Part shown: piece by piece, positions 53,183-62,791 of the stretch
Numbering within the stretch: position 1 is the first letter of the stretch
Layout: each line of letters opens with the position of its first letter
Assembly (NCBI RefSeq): GCF_003955735.1
Contig: NZ_CP034464.1
Coordinates: 248,001 to 312,000, forward strand
Source: Undibacterium parvum
Lineage (GTDB): Bacteria > Pseudomonadota > Gammaproteobacteria > Burkholderiales > Burkholderiaceae_D
DNA: 64,000 nucleotides
Direction: 5' to 3'
The notes under the pieces: generated by a model
Told to the model about the DNA's origin: nothing
Seen by the model: only the letters and a program-made list of their open reading frames with translations
Database searches by the model: none
Position numbers and translations under genes: made by a program

Positions 53183-54608
53183 CTTTTGTTACGCGCAAGA
53201 TTTCTTCTTGCGTCGTCACTCCAGCAGCCAGCCAGCGCTCACCATCTTCACGCATGGTGCGCATACCATCACGTTGCGCGGCCAGACGGATCTCGGACTC
53301 GGGCGCTTGATGATGGATCTGCGAGCGTATCGCATCGGTAGTCTGCAGTAATTCATAGACACCAACCCTGCCTTGGTAGCCAGTCTGACCGCAATGCTCA
53401 CAGCCTTCGGCATGCCAGCGCTCGCCATCAAAACGTTTGCAGTGGCCACAAAGTTTTCTGACCAGCCGCTGCGCGACCACACCCAACAAAGAGGAAGACA
53501 ACAAAAACGGTTCAATTCCCATATCAAGCAAACGCGTCACCGCTGCGGCAGAGTCATTGGTATGCAAGGTCGCCAACACCAAATGCCCAGTCAAGGAAGC
53601 TTGCACCGCAATTTGGGCGGTTTCCAGATCGCGAATCTCACCGATCATGATGACATCCGGATCTTGGCGCAAGATCGCCCGCAAGGCCTTGGCAAACGTC
53701 ATGTCTATCTTGGCATTCACCTGGGTCTGCCCTACCCCAGCCAACTCGTACTCGATAGGGTCTTCCACCGTTAAGATATTTGTCGTGCCGGCATTCACAC
53801 GCGACAAGGCGGCGTATAAAGTGGTGGTTTTACCAGAACCGGTCGGGCCGGTGACCAGCACGATACCATGTGGCTGCGCAATCAATTTATCGAATTGTTG
53901 CAAGACGTTTTCACTCATTCCTAAATTACTTAAATCGAGCTTACCGGCCTCTTTATCGAGCAAACGCAACACTGCGCGCTCGCCATGCCCAGTCGGCAGA
54001 GTCGAAACCCGTACATCGACAGGTTTGCCACCGATGCGTAAAGTAATGCGTCCATCTTGCGGCAAGCGTTTTTCAGCAATATCGAGTTGCGCCATGATTT
54101 TGATACGCGAAATCAATGAAGCATGAATCGCCTTCTTGGGTCTGACCACATCGCGTAAAGCACCATCGACCCGAAAACGCACCACCGAGATTTGCTCGAA
54201 GGGCTCGATATGAATATCCGAAGCCCCTTCACGCAAAGACTGCGTCAGCAACGCATTAATCATACGTATCACGGGCGCATCGTCGGCTGACTCCAGCAAA
54301 TCTTCTATCGCAGGCATATCTTGCATCAGCTTGGCGAGATCGAGATCTGACTCGACTTCGCCAACTACATCGGCGGCGTCGCCACCAGAACCAGCATAGG
54401 CTTTAGCGATCAACTCCAGCAAATCGGCATGCGGGATGACTTTTAATCGAAGCCGTCCAAAACGACGCCCAGCTTCAGCGATTGCGCTAGGACTGGTCTG
54501 CTTGGAAACCGTCAATTCAATTTGAATCGCATCGGCACTTCCGTCTCGACTAGCGAGGACAGAATAATCACGCGCAAAGGCGTAGGGTAATAAGCGATTT
54601 TCTAACAT
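53178..54608 (-). CDS. gspE: Type II secretion ATPase GspE
   Basis: GspE is the cytoplasmic hexameric ATPase that drives pseudopilus assembly. The N-terminal GspL-binding domain is followed by the ATPase with Walker [13 protein letters not shown], the Asp box and Walker B region (M-I-G-E-I-R-D-L-E-T-A), the His box (L-A-T-L-H-T-N-D), and a four-Cys zinc-binding motif (C-G-H-C...C-E-H-C-G). The length of 476 is normal. It starts 5 bp after gspD. Confidence 0.96.
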   Translation of the reverse strand: MLENRLLPYAFARDYSVLASRDGSADAIQIELTVSKQTSPSAIAEAGRRFGRLRLKVIPHADLLELIAKAYAGSGGDAADVVGEVESDLDLAKLMQDMPAIEDLLESADDAPVIRMINALLTQSLREGASDIHIEPFEQISVVRFRVDGALRDVVRPKKAIHASLISRIKIMAQLDIAEKRLPQDGRITLRIGGKPVDVRVSTLPTGHGERAVLRLLDKEAGKLDLSNLGMSENVLQQFDKLIAQPHGIVLVTGPTGSGKTTTLYAALSRVNAGTTNILTVEDPIEYELAGVGQTQVNAKIDMTFAKALRAILRQDPDVIMIGEIRDLETAQIAVQASLTGHLVLATLHTNDSAAAVTRLLDMGIEPFLLSSSLLGVVAQRLVRKLCGHCKRFDGERWHAEGCEHCGQTGYQGRVGVYELLQTTDAIRSQIHHQAPESEIRLAAQRDGMRTMREDGERWLAAGVTTQEEILRVTKE

Positions 54609-54613
54609 GCTGT

Positions 54614-56773
54614 TTACTTCTCGCCTGCGCTGTCAGGCGTTTTATTTTTGACCTGATTGGCAGGCATAGGATTGACCAATTTGCCTTTTTCTATATTCAG
54701 ATTGAAATCCGACTGACCGTTTTCCAGGCTACGTATGTACTCAGACTTCAAATAATCATATCGATCCAGCGAAACTTTATTGGCTTGCTCCGCCGTGCGA
54801 ATCACGGTTGGGCGAATAAATACCATCAGGTTCTTTTTCTTACCGCCTTTGGTTTGATACTTAAATAAATTCCCAAGAAAAGGAATATCCCCAAGCAAAG
54901 GAATTTTTTCGGTACCGCTGGTGGTCTTATTGTCGATCAAACCGCCCAGCGCAATAATGTCACCATCATCCACCAGGACATTGGTGGAAATCGACCTTTG
55001 ATTGGTGGTTGGTCCGTTTTTATCACCACCACTACCAGGCACCACATCTGACACTTCCTGATAAATGGCCAGCTTCACGGTTCCGCCTTGCGAGATCTGG
55101 GGTTTAATCGTCAGTTTAATACCTACGTCTTTACGCTCTACTGTGGTGAATGGGCTCGCACTCGGTGTTCCTGTTCCTTGTTGAGCATACGATCCGGTCA
55201 CAAAAGGAACGTTCTCACCAACCACGATTTTCGCTTCTTCATTATCCAAAGTAAGCAAGGTTGGTATGGATAAAACATTGTTATTCTTATCGCTGGCGAT
55301 CGCATGTGCCAGCGCGCCTAAACCTAACTGACTGCCAATTTGTCTAAATATTCCTACACTTAATCCATTCGTCGGCAAAACTGATCCAACTTTAGTCGCA
55401 TTACCAGCCGCCAAATTGAATATATTGTCGCCAGCAGTACTGAAGGAGGTGGCTCCTGCAACTCGATAATTACTATTTTTATCCCCGGTTGCGGCTAGCC
55501 ATTGCACTCCAAAATCGAGCGTGTTTTCTGGCGAAACTTCGACAATCAAAGCTTCAACATAAACTTGTGCACGACGTGCATCGAGTTGCTCTATCACGCC
55601 GCGCAAATTGCGGTACACGGCTTCACTCGCGGTAATGATCAGAGTATTGGTCGCAGCATCGGCCTGTATGTAACCACCGCCCGAGGCCGACGATTGAGAG
55701 CCACCGGACGAGCTAGGCAAACTACTCGCTGATCCTGCATTGGAGTTGCCGTCCTTAGACTGCCCTGAATTTGTTGAACTCGTGGTGCTGGCCGCAGAAA
55801 GTCCAGAGTTTGAAGAGCTATTGCTCGGCAAAGCACTATCTGAACTAAGAATAGAGCGCAAAGTTTGCGCCAACTTTACCGCCTCTGCATTCTTCAAATA
55901 CACGACATGTACATTGCCTGGCATTGTCGTAGGTTGATCAAGTTTATCGATCAGGGCTTTTACCAAATTGGCGCGCGCCGCGGAAGGTGCTTTGAGTAAA
56001 ACTGAATTGGTGCGTGGATCAGCCAACAAGACCGTACGACCTGAATCGCCACCGGCCTGACCCTCAGTCAGTCTTAACACTAAAGTTGCGATATCGCTGG
56101 CAATCGCATGTTTAATCAGTATCACGTCCATATCATTATTTGCAGGGACATCGAGGCCTGCAATAATTTTACCCAAACGCTTCAAGTTATCCGCGTAATC
56201 GGTGATCACGATGGAGTTATTGCCGGGATTGGCATTGATGGTGTTATTGGGTGAAATCAGAGGGCGCAGCACGGTAACAATATTATTCACGGACTCATAA
56301 TTCAAGCGGAAAATTTGAGTCGCAATTTGATCGCCCTTGACCGCACTCACCTGAGTTGGGCCCGCCTGCAATTTGGCATCGGCTTCTGGCACCACTTTGG
56401 TGTAGCCATCGGCGGTAACCACCGCATAGCCTTGCAAACGCAATGTCGAGGTCAGCAATTTGAAGGCCTGCTCTTTAGTCAGCGGTTTTTCAGAGACCAA
56501 ATTAATCTGGCCTTTGACGCGTGGATCAATGATAAATGTGTTGCCGGTATAGTGGCCGATTGCTTTCACCACCGACTCGATATCGGCGCCAACAAAGTTT
56601 AATGCCGCGGCATTTTGGGCGGGATCCTGGGCGTAGGCAAGCTGCATAGTCGAAGCGAGACAACTAAGGCTCAACACCGCGATGCCTGGCAATTTACGCC
56701 ATATGATTGCTGGTCGCACTGCTACATTATTGACTGTCATGGTTGCTACTACCTTCAATGGATTTTTTCTCAT
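54614..56773 (-). CDS. gspD: Type II secretion secretin GspD
   Basis: GspD forms the outer-membrane pore. After a signal sequence (ending near T-M-Q-L-A-Y-A-Q-D) come N0 (A-L-N-F-V-G-A-D-I-E-S-V-V), N1-N3 domains and the secretin core (V-P-F-V-T-G-S; V-G-I-K-L-T-I-K-P-Q-I; the L-G-G-L-I-D-N-K-T gate). A Ser/Gly/Asn-rich insertion of about 60 residues interrupts N3 near residue 310. It ends with an S-domain-like basic tail. The ATG overlaps the gspN stop by 4 bp. A later Met at residue 12 is an alternative start. Confidence 0.96.
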   Translation of the reverse strand: MRKNPLKVVATMTVNNVAVRPAIIWRKLPGIAVLSLSCLASTMQLAYAQDPAQNAAALNFVGADIESVVKAIGHYTGNTFIIDPRVKGQINLVSEKPLTKEQAFKLLTSTLRLQGYAVVTADGYTKVVPEADAKLQAGPTQVSAVKGDQIATQIFRLNYESVNNIVTVLRPLISPNNTINANPGNNSIVITDYADNLKRLGKIIAGLDVPANNDMDVILIKHAIASDIATLVLRLTEGQAGGDSGRTVLLADPRTNSVLLKAPSAARANLVKALIDKLDQPTTMPGNVHVVYLKNAEAVKLAQTLRSILSSDSALPSNSSSNSGLSAASTTSSTNSGQSKDGNSNAGSASSLPSSSGGSQSSASGGGYIQADAATNTLIITASEAVYRNLRGVIEQLDARRAQVYVEALIVEVSPENTLDFGVQWLAATGDKNSNYRVAGATSFSTAGDNIFNLAAGNATKVGSVLPTNGLSVGIFRQIGSQLGLGALAHAIASDKNNNVLSIPTLLTLDNEEAKIVVGENVPFVTGSYAQQGTGTPSASPFTTVERKDVGIKLTIKPQISQGGTVKLAIYQEVSDVVPGSGGDKNGPTTNQRSISTNVLVDDGDIIALGGLIDNKTTSGTEKIPLLGDIPFLGNLFKYQTKGGKKKNLMVFIRPTVIRTAEQANKVSLDRYDYLKSEYIRSLENGQSDFNLNIEKGKLVNPMPANQVKNKTPDSAGEK

Positions 56774-57561
56774 TTGAACTCTAACGCTATCACATCTTTA
56801 TCGCCGTCTCTACGACGCTGCCCAAGCAAACCTAGTAAATTTGCCAACTTTTCTTCTTGTCCGGTCTCAGCCTGAGCCTTACCAGAAAACTGAAACCGCC
56901 CAGCATTTAAACTCCCATTGCCGCTCAACAACATGGGACCTTTTTGCGATGTCAGTACCACATCTGCAATTTGTCCATGCCAATCAAATGCCAAGCTATA
57001 ACTTCCCAAAGGTTTAATCGAAGATAAACGCGAGCCCATATCGTTTAACTCCAATTGCATCTTACCGATAACATCGAGCTTAGTCTCGTAGCGCGTAAAA
57101 TCGAGGCCACTCCAATTTAAACGCACTTGCCCAGTTGGGCCTATGGTATTAAGCGGTGCCCCCAGTCCTTCCAATCGCTCTGGAGGTAGCGACAAACTCG
57201 CGGCAGCGACATGCCACTGACTCAAATTACCATTCAACTTCACGGCTTGCGACAACACCTTACTATTCTCTAGCACCACATCCAACTGCCCCAGCAATAG
57301 CATGGGCGATATCTGCCAGGAAAAACGTCCTGGAAATAAAGGCGTCACTGGCCCACTAATTCCTGAAGCACCGCCCACAAAGGCAGAGCCACTCCAAAAA
57401 CTACCGCGCACATCGCCCAGACTGAGTCGCCCGGCAGTTTGCTTCTCTAATATTAAGGCCAACCAACTCGCCGGCAAAAACACAAGTATGGTAGCGATTA
57501 CACTCGCAATAGCGGCAAGCACCCACAATAAACCTACTCTTTTCGACATATCAGAATGCAC
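56770..57561 (-). CDS. gspN: Type II secretion protein GspN
   Basis: GspN is an accessory inner-membrane protein found in some type II systems. The 263-residue ORF has one N-terminal TM (V-L-A-A-I-A-S-V-I-A-T-I-L-V-F-L-P-A-S-W-L), then the family-like G-R-L-S-L-G-D-V-R-G-S-F-W-S-G-S-A region and P-G-R-F-S-W-Q-I. It lies between gspM and gspD with overlaps of 11 and 4 bp. Confidence 0.85.
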   Translation of the reverse strand: MHSDMSKRVGLLWVLAAIASVIATILVFLPASWLALILEKQTAGRLSLGDVRGSFWSGSAFVGGASGISGPVTPLFPGRFSWQISPMLLLGQLDVVLENSKVLSQAVKLNGNLSQWHVAAASLSLPPERLEGLGAPLNTIGPTGQVRLNWSGLDFTRYETKLDVIGKMQLELNDMGSRLSSIKPLGSYSLAFDWHGQIADVVLTSQKGPMLLSGNGSLNAGRFQFSGKAQAETGQEEKLANLLGLLGQRRRDGDKDVIALEFK

Positions 57562-58054
57562 TCTTCTGCTGCTTGAGCGTCAACACCACACTGACCTGTC
57601 CGACTTCGGTCAATGTAGTCAACTTGATTTCTTCGACAGTGAGACGCGCTGCTTTTTGCATTTCCAGCAGCCACTCCATCAAATTACTATACGATGCCGC
57701 CGTAATCTGTAAGCGAACCACATCATCAGCAGTGGTTAAGGTTTGTGCTTTTAAGCCTCGCCTCTGCAGGGAAGATTCGATCACTTCCCGCGTCACAGGA
57801 GCCACATCGGCAGTCATTTCACCTGCAATTTTGGCGTATTGCCCCGACATCACCGCCATCTCTGCGACCTGCAAGCGCAGTTGCGGTATCTTCTTTTCCA
57901 GATTGGCTCGATTGCTCAACGCTGGATTTACGAAGATCAAATAGACGATCGCGAGAAAGATACTAGCAATTCCTACACTTAACCATAAGCGCTCACGCGC
58001 ATCACATTGCTGCCAAAATGAAGCCGCGGCCTCTAACATCATGCTTTGCTTCAT
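57551..58054 (-). CDS. gspM: Type II secretion protein GspM
   Basis: GspM is a small bitopic partner of GspL. It has a cytoplasmic N-terminus with W-Q-Q-C-D-A-R-E-R-L-W-L-S, one TM (V-G-I-A-S-I-F-L-A-I-V-Y-L-I-F) and a periplasmic ferredoxin-like domain of about 110 residues. The length (167) is normal. The start overlaps gspL by 4 bp. Confidence 0.88.
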   Translation of the reverse strand: MKQSMMLEAAASFWQQCDARERLWLSVGIASIFLAIVYLIFVNPALSNRANLEKKIPQLRLQVAEMAVMSGQYAKIAGEMTADVAPVTREVIESSLQRRGLKAQTLTTADDVVRLQITAASYSNLMEWLLEMQKAARLTVEEIKLTTLTEVGQVSVVLTLKQQKSAF

Positions 58055-59346
58055 TTCCCATCTCCTCGATCGGGCCGTATCTGCAACACGCCATCGCTAG
58101 TCGACACCAAGACCAAAGCATGTGCTTGTAAGCCAGCCTTAAATTGGTCCACTTGCAATAGGCCTGCCGATTTTATTTTAACGAACAAACTACGCTCTCT
58201 ATATTCCATCGTCACGATAGCAGGTGCAGACGGTTTATCCGCCACCATGCCATCCCAAACTTGCGCAAATTGAGCCGACAAGACCAAAAAATCCTCAGGA
58301 GTCGATTCGCCCACCAATTTGCGGGAAAGATTGATTTTTTGCTGCATTTGCAATAAAGGATCCCGAATAACACTCTCTTTTGGGAAGCTTGTTCGATACG
58401 TTTGCGTTAATGAGTCGTTCAGCGCTTGCGCTTCGCGCTTCATAGACAGCCATTGCAGATTCAAACCGGCCAGATTAATCGTCAGAGTCGCCAAAGCCAA
58501 GCCCAAAGGCCAGCGCCATTTATGCCAATCAAAAGAAGTTTGATTATCATGCGACACCGACGACATCAAATCGATAGACGACGAATTAAGTCCGGCGATG
58601 CGCGCACGCCAATCACTGGGCTGAAAATGGAAACGTCCGGCTAATTCCTGATCACCTTCAGCCAGTTGCTGATACTGCGCCACATGCTCGGCCGGAAGTG
58701 CTACGCTCACAGCCGCACCGGCAGAAAACAAATTCAAAGTCTGCAACACTTCTTGTGCAAGAACGCCAGTCGTATCGCTAAGGCTATTCTCGGATCGCAA
58801 ATCGATGGTCAAGCCCACCGCGTTCTGACCTGGCGGGCGAAGCGCCAATTCCAGCACTTGCTGTTGCGGCTCGATCAAAACACTCATCGCATCCGCTTGC
58901 GCTTGCATCGTCATAGAGAGCGCATAGGCGGTTAATTTCTTTGGCCGTAAAACCTGCGCCTCAGCATGCAGCGCCTCCATCCAGGATCGATCGACCGCTG
59001 CGATACTGCACATACCGTTGACAGGCGTACTGGCCAGCAAGATCAACTCAGAGGTGTCAGTGAGCAGTTGATCTTCTATTAAATTGGGTAAAGCCGCCTT
59101 TAATTTTGCGGCAGACATAGGCGGTATTTTGACCGTCAATAAGGTGACATCGCTGGCCGCCAGTAGTAGCGTTACTTGACGCGCATTTGCTGCTATGCCT
59201 TGCAATTTAGCCAGAGTCTCGCGCCCTTGCTGTTGCACTTCGCCATTTTCAGATATCAATGCATAAGGGCGCGCCAAGCCAGCCAAATCGCTGGAGGCAC
59301 GTGCCACGTTTTTCGAGGGCGACAATAGATACAGTATGCTTGCCAT
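58051..59346 (-). CDS. gspL: Type II secretion protein GspL
   Basis: GspL recruits the ATPase GspE to the inner membrane. It has a cytoplasmic actin-like domain (P-P-M-S-A-A-K-L-K-A-A-L-P-N-L-I-E-D-Q-L-L; the family phrase P-x-L-I-E-D), a TM near residue 270 (W-P-L-G-L-A-L-A-T-L-T-I-N-L-A-G-L) and a periplasmic domain. It ends at 431 residues. It lies 61 bp after gspK. Confidence 0.9.
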   Translation of the reverse strand: MASILYLLSPSKNVARASSDLAGLARPYALISENGEVQQQGRETLAKLQGIAANARQVTLLLAASDVTLLTVKIPPMSAAKLKAALPNLIEDQLLTDTSELILLASTPVNGMCSIAAVDRSWMEALHAEAQVLRPKKLTAYALSMTMQAQADAMSVLIEPQQQVLELALRPPGQNAVGLTIDLRSENSLSDTTGVLAQEVLQTLNLFSAGAAVSVALPAEHVAQYQQLAEGDQELAGRFHFQPSDWRARIAGLNSSSIDLMSSVSHDNQTSFDWHKWRWPLGLALATLTINLAGLNLQWLSMKREAQALNDSLTQTYRTSFPKESVIRDPLLQMQQKINLSRKLVGESTPEDFLVLSAQFAQVWDGMVADKPSAPAIVTMEYRERSLFVKIKSAGLLQVDQFKAGLQAHALVLVSTSDGVLQIRPDRGDGK

Positions 59347-59407
59347 ATTTTATAAATACCTTTGAGCGTCTTTCTTGAGGCGGATACCGAGCCTATTTTT
59401 TTTCATC

Positions 59408-60460
59408 TTAATTTTCTCTTATCCACAACACTTTGCTGGCGATCGCAGTGCGTTCCAGTAAAGCATTCACTTCCAAAGCAGAGCGGCTTAACTTGACTTT
59501 ACCATTGATAAAAAAATAGTTGGTCGAAAATGAAACACTCTTTGAATTAAGTGCAGTGATTTTTCCTGGAAAACGATTTTCAAAATCAGCCAGATCACGA
59601 AAATACGCCCTATCGCGACCAGCAACGATAATAGCAGCATCGGTAAGGCTAATATTCAGACAGGCCGACATCACTTCTTTCGATGTTGTATTCAAGTTGA
59701 TCGTGGTTTTTTGCGGCAACACCGCAATAAAATCTTTTAAAGCCCGCAACATCTCAGGACTAAATCCGGTTACTGACAAAAGATCATCAATTTGACTAAA
59801 GCGTAAAAACTGCACATCCGCCGCCGCATCGGGAAAGCTGGAGTTGGCCGATCTACCGACGCCTTTCGTCGCGTCGCTCGATGAGGCTGCACTATCGGTA
59901 GAGATCAAGGGCGGCACGACAGGATTAGTGGTGCCGGATTTACCTGTCTCACCGCCACCCAGCACCGGTTTAGGCTGAGTGGAGGCGACTGCCCCCGCAA
60001 CACTTTGTGCCAACAAGGGATTGATGCGCAAGTTAGTCAGCAAGCGCGCCAACACCGCAGTTTCTTGTATATCGGCGACCCCATTGACGGCAAGATTATT
60101 CAAATTAAAGCGAGATTGCGCGTCGGTTATTTTGCCATTCAAGCTCGCTTCACTTTGCTCCGTGTCCGCCTTACCGTTTTCTACGTATTGATCCAGATGG
60201 GTGTCGCCTAAAGTAACTGCCCAAGGCTCGCCCAAATGATCCACATTATTGGAATTTCTGACGTCTTCACGCAAAATTAAACGAGCCCAATCCAAAGCGC
60301 CGCGCAACACCCACTTTTTTTGCAACTGAAAGCGCTGATTTTCAATGGAGCGCACCTGCACTTGTTGCTGCCAAAACAAACTGGCGACTATCGTGATCGC
60401 TAACGTCGTTAATAATAAGGCCGTCACCACAGCAACACCGGTTTGCCTGAACTTCCTCAT
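59408..60460 (-). CDS. gspK: Type II secretion minor pseudopilin GspK
   Basis: GspK is the large minor pseudopilin at the pseudopilus tip, which lacks the usual Glu5. It has a short leader R-Q-T-G-V-A-V-V-T-A-L-L-L-T-T-L-A-I-T-I-V-A-S-L-F-W and the Q-V-R-S-I-E-N region, then R-F-N-L-N-N-L and a helical insertion domain with I-D-D-L-L-S-V-T-G-F. At 350 residues it is much longer than the other pseudopilins, as expected. The start overlaps gspJ by 4 bp. Confidence 0.93.
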   Translation of the reverse strand: MRKFRQTGVAVVTALLLTTLAITIVASLFWQQQVQVRSIENQRFQLQKKWVLRGALDWARLILREDVRNSNNVDHLGEPWAVTLGDTHLDQYVENGKADTEQSEASLNGKITDAQSRFNLNNLAVNGVADIQETAVLARLLTNLRINPLLAQSVAGAVASTQPKPVLGGGETGKSGTTNPVVPPLISTDSAASSSDATKGVGRSANSSFPDAAADVQFLRFSQIDDLLSVTGFSPEMLRALKDFIAVLPQKTTINLNTTSKEVMSACLNISLTDAAIIVAGRDRAYFRDLADFENRFPGKITALNSKSVSFSTNYFFINGKVKLSRSALEVNALLERTAIASKVLWIREN

Positions 60461-61095
60461 GCAGCACCCAGCAAAAACACTTTTAACAAGGGATGCTCGC
60501 GCCCTTGCAACTGCAAGGATACTTCAAGACCTGTTTTCGGCGGTACGGCCTTAGCACCCTGCTGATTTCCGGATGCCAGATCGCTACCAGCTACCCGCCA
60601 ATTATTCTCGCTAGAATTCCATGTACGCATTTCAAACGCAATGATATTCGATTGCAGATTCACCGCGGGCATATTGTCCGTGCCACTCAAGGCACTCTGT
60701 AAAATACTATCGAGCACCCGCATATCCCGCGTGGCTTCTGACTCGCGCCGGCTCAACACACCTTCAACGACGCGGTAAGCGACCACCTGCAACCGAGTAG
60801 GCTGGAGATCTTCGTTGACAATGCGTATCATGATCAAATTTTGTCCAGATGCATACAAACTGGTTCGACCTGGCAATAAAAAATCTCCGGCAATATGGGC
60901 GCTATCGTTTTCCAATTGGGCAAAACTAATCTGTATGCCTCTAGTCTGCTCTAGCTCGGTAGTGAGACTTACACGCGCCCGCACTATACTATCGAGGCCG
61001 CGCCAACCAAGTACTGCGATGATCGCGAGTATGGTAATTGCCACCAAGAGTTCAATCAAGGTAAAACCAGAGGACGACGGCCGGGCTTTAATCAC
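60457..61095 (-). CDS. gspJ: Type II secretion minor pseudopilin GspJ
   Basis: The prepilin cleavage site S-S-G-F-T-L-I-E-L-L-V-A-I-T-I-L is intact. A 212-residue protein with the GspJ-like R-V-V-E-G-V-L-S-R-R-E and W-N-S-S-E-N-N-W segments. It overlaps gspI by 8 bp and gspK by 4 bp. Confidence 0.93.
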   Translation of the reverse strand: MIKARPSSSGFTLIELLVAITILAIIAVLGWRGLDSIVRARVSLTTELEQTRGIQISFAQLENDSAHIAGDFLLPGRTSLYASGQNLIMIRIVNEDLQPTRLQVVAYRVVEGVLSRRESEATRDMRVLDSILQSALSGTDNMPAVNLQSNIIAFEMRTWNSSENNWRVAGSDLASGNQQGAKAVPPKTGLEVSLQLQGREHPLLKVFLLGAA

Positions 61096-61501
61096 GCGGC
61101 ACCACCTGTGTCAGTTTGACGATTCTGCGATCGGGATGCGAGGCCTCAAACACGAAGACTTCTACCCTTCGAAAGGAAGGATTTGGCGTCGACAATACAT
61201 GTTCTTCGCAAATCAAATTCATCTCAGCCTGAGGGCATGGGAAACTTCTATCCCCAAAGGCGGGCCAGATATGTCCCAAACGAATTTGAGATAAATGATT
61301 TTCTGCCGACCAACTAGCCATCATCGCCCCTCTTAGATCGCCACTATTTTGGGTCAGACTACCAACTGCGCGCAAGCTCGCGCCCAAGGCGGTGCCGACA
61401 ATCACTAAAGCAACCAGCACTTCTAACAAAGTAAAGCCGGAGAAGAAAAATGGGCGAACCAATCGGCGGGCGGATGGCAGCAAGATAAACTCAGATCTCA
61501 T
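61088..61501 (-). CDS. gspI: Type II secretion minor pseudopilin GspI
   Basis: The prepilin site F-F-S-G-F-T-L-L-E-V-L-V-A-L-V-I-V is present near residue 22, then A-L-G-A-S-L-R-A-V-G-S-L-T-Q-N typical of GspI. The length is 137. The ATG directly follows the gspH stop. Confidence 0.92.
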   Translation of the reverse strand: MRSEFILLPSARRLVRPFFFSGFTLLEVLVALVIVGTALGASLRAVGSLTQNSGDLRGAMMASWSAENHLSQIRLGHIWPAFGDRSFPCPQAEMNLICEEHVLSTPNPSFRRVEVFVFEASHPDRRIVKLTQVVPRD

Positions 61502-61981
61502 TTATTCAACGATAAAATGGCCAACGCCATCGGCTTTAATAACAACATGGTCATCTCCAACATTCAGATCAAGAACAAAGGGCTTATCGACAGGCTCTCG
61601 CCCAAAGATGATACGCAAGGGACCATCACTACGTGCGGCTGGGCTTATAGACAGCTTCACCGGAGTAAGAGCAAATTCACGCTCACGTAACATATCCAGA
61701 TCAGAAATAACATCCCAGCGATTTTCGGTACGCACCAAGAAATGGTAACCATTTTCAGTGGCTTCAAATGCGGTAGGCGCATTGCGCACGATGGCTTCCT
61801 CGCGCGCCAATTGCAGCAACAAGGCGATACGCTGGGCATCCGTCTGCAAACGCTGACGACTACTCTGTATTGTGCTAAATGAAACCGCGCCCAGCATAAT
61901 GCCGATAATGACTAAGACCACCAGCAACTCAAGCAGAGTAAAGCCGCGTTGACGCGTGAATCGTGTGTTAGATGGAGTCAC
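61502..61981 (-). CDS. gspH: Type II secretion minor pseudopilin GspH
   Basis: Prepilin site R-Q-R-G-F-T-L-L-E-L-L-V-V-L-V-I-I followed by a GspH-like domain (R-L-Q-T-D-A-Q-R-I-A-L-L-L-Q-L-A-R-E-E-A; F-I-V-E end). The frame is open to 62068, overlapping gspG. I chose the GTG at 61981, 25 bp after the gspG stop, because it gives a normal short leader (T-P-S-N-T-R-F-T-R-Q-R-G); the ribosome site is weak, so the start is uncertain. Confidence 0.88.
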   Translation of the reverse strand: MTPSNTRFTRQRGFTLLELLVVLVIIGIMLGAVSFSTIQSSRQRLQTDAQRIALLLQLAREEAIVRNAPTAFEATENGYHFLVRTENRWDVISDLDMLREREFALTPVKLSISPAARSDGPLRIIFGREPVDKPFVLDLNVGDDHVVIKADGVGHFIVE

Positions 61982-62006
61982 AGCAGCAACGCTAGACGCG
62001 AAATAT

Positions 62007-62486
62007 TTACAGATCCCACGAACCAATATCGGTGTCGTTGCCGGTACCACCAGGCTGTCCATCTGCACCTAATGAGAAAATTTCTATTTCCCCTTTAATT
62101 CCAGGCGATAGGTATTGATAAGGATTACCCCATGGATCTTTCGGCAATTTATCGATATAGCCACCGGTTTTCCAGCCATTGGCAGAAGGCCCGGCTGTCG
62201 GTTTTGCAATGAGGGCTTGCAAACCTTGCTCGGTACTAGGGAAATGCATATTATCTAATTTATACAACTTCAATGCACTCATCATCGTGGAGATGTCCTG
62301 CTTGGCGGCGACTATGCGCGCATCATCAGTTCGACCCATGAGTTTTGGCACCACCAAAGCAGCCAGAATTCCCATGATGACCACCACCACCATGATTTCT
62401 ATTAGGGTAAAACCACGGGCTGCACGCGAGACTAAGCTAGTAACCGGTTTGCTATGGCGATAGAGATGAAAACTTTGTTTGTTCAT
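62007..62486 (-). CDS. gspG: Type II secretion major pseudopilin GspG
   Basis: GspG polymerises into the pseudopilus. The leader is cut in A-R-G-F-T-L-I-E-I-M-V-V-V-V-I-M-G-I-L-A-A. The C-terminal region K-L-P-K-D-P-W-G-N-P-Y-Q-Y and S-L-G-A-D-G-Q-P-G-G-T-G-N-D-T-D-I-G-S-W is the calcium-binding loop signature. It is first in the operon, and its promoter should be in 62487-62730. Confidence 0.97.
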   Translation of the reverse strand: MNKQSFHLYRHSKPVTSLVSRAARGFTLIEIMVVVVIMGILAALVVPKLMGRTDDARIVAAKQDISTMMSALKLYKLDNMHFPSTEQGLQALIAKPTAGPSANGWKTGGYIDKLPKDPWGNPYQYLSPGIKGEIEIFSLGADGQPGGTGNDTDIGSWDL

Positions 62487-62734
62487 AAAATAAAAGAGAA
62501 AATAAGCCTAATTGATTAAATTAAACATGGCCAAAAATGCGTAATCAGAAATCGTAGCATGAAAGTATTACTTTCATATGAAGTTTCACTCCAATCAATA
62601 CAAGTAGCTGGCTAACAGGGCAATTTTCTGGGTTGGCAGAGCTAAAAGCACTCTACACTAAATATATTTAAACTAGTTTAAAAAGGTGTAAGCGAATTGC
62701 AACAAGTTCTCGCCACTTAAAAATCGAAGAAAAA

Positions 62735-62760
62735 CCCCACTGAAAAACAACAGTGGGGCT
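62735..62760 (-). terminator. Intrinsic terminator after the M28 peptidase gene
   Basis: CCCCACTG and CAGTGGGG pair around an 8-nt loop, followed on the minus strand by TTTTTC. It is about 30 bp after the peptidase stop. The rest of the 305-bp gap to gspG is AT-rich with no gene seen. Confidence 0.9.
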
Positions 62761-62791
62761 AATTTATACTTCAACAAAACTGACACAAAAT

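Noticed and set aside
53437..54126. 229-codon plus-strand frame opposite gspE
   Set aside because: It is a shadow of the strongly conserved GspE frame with no domain of its own.
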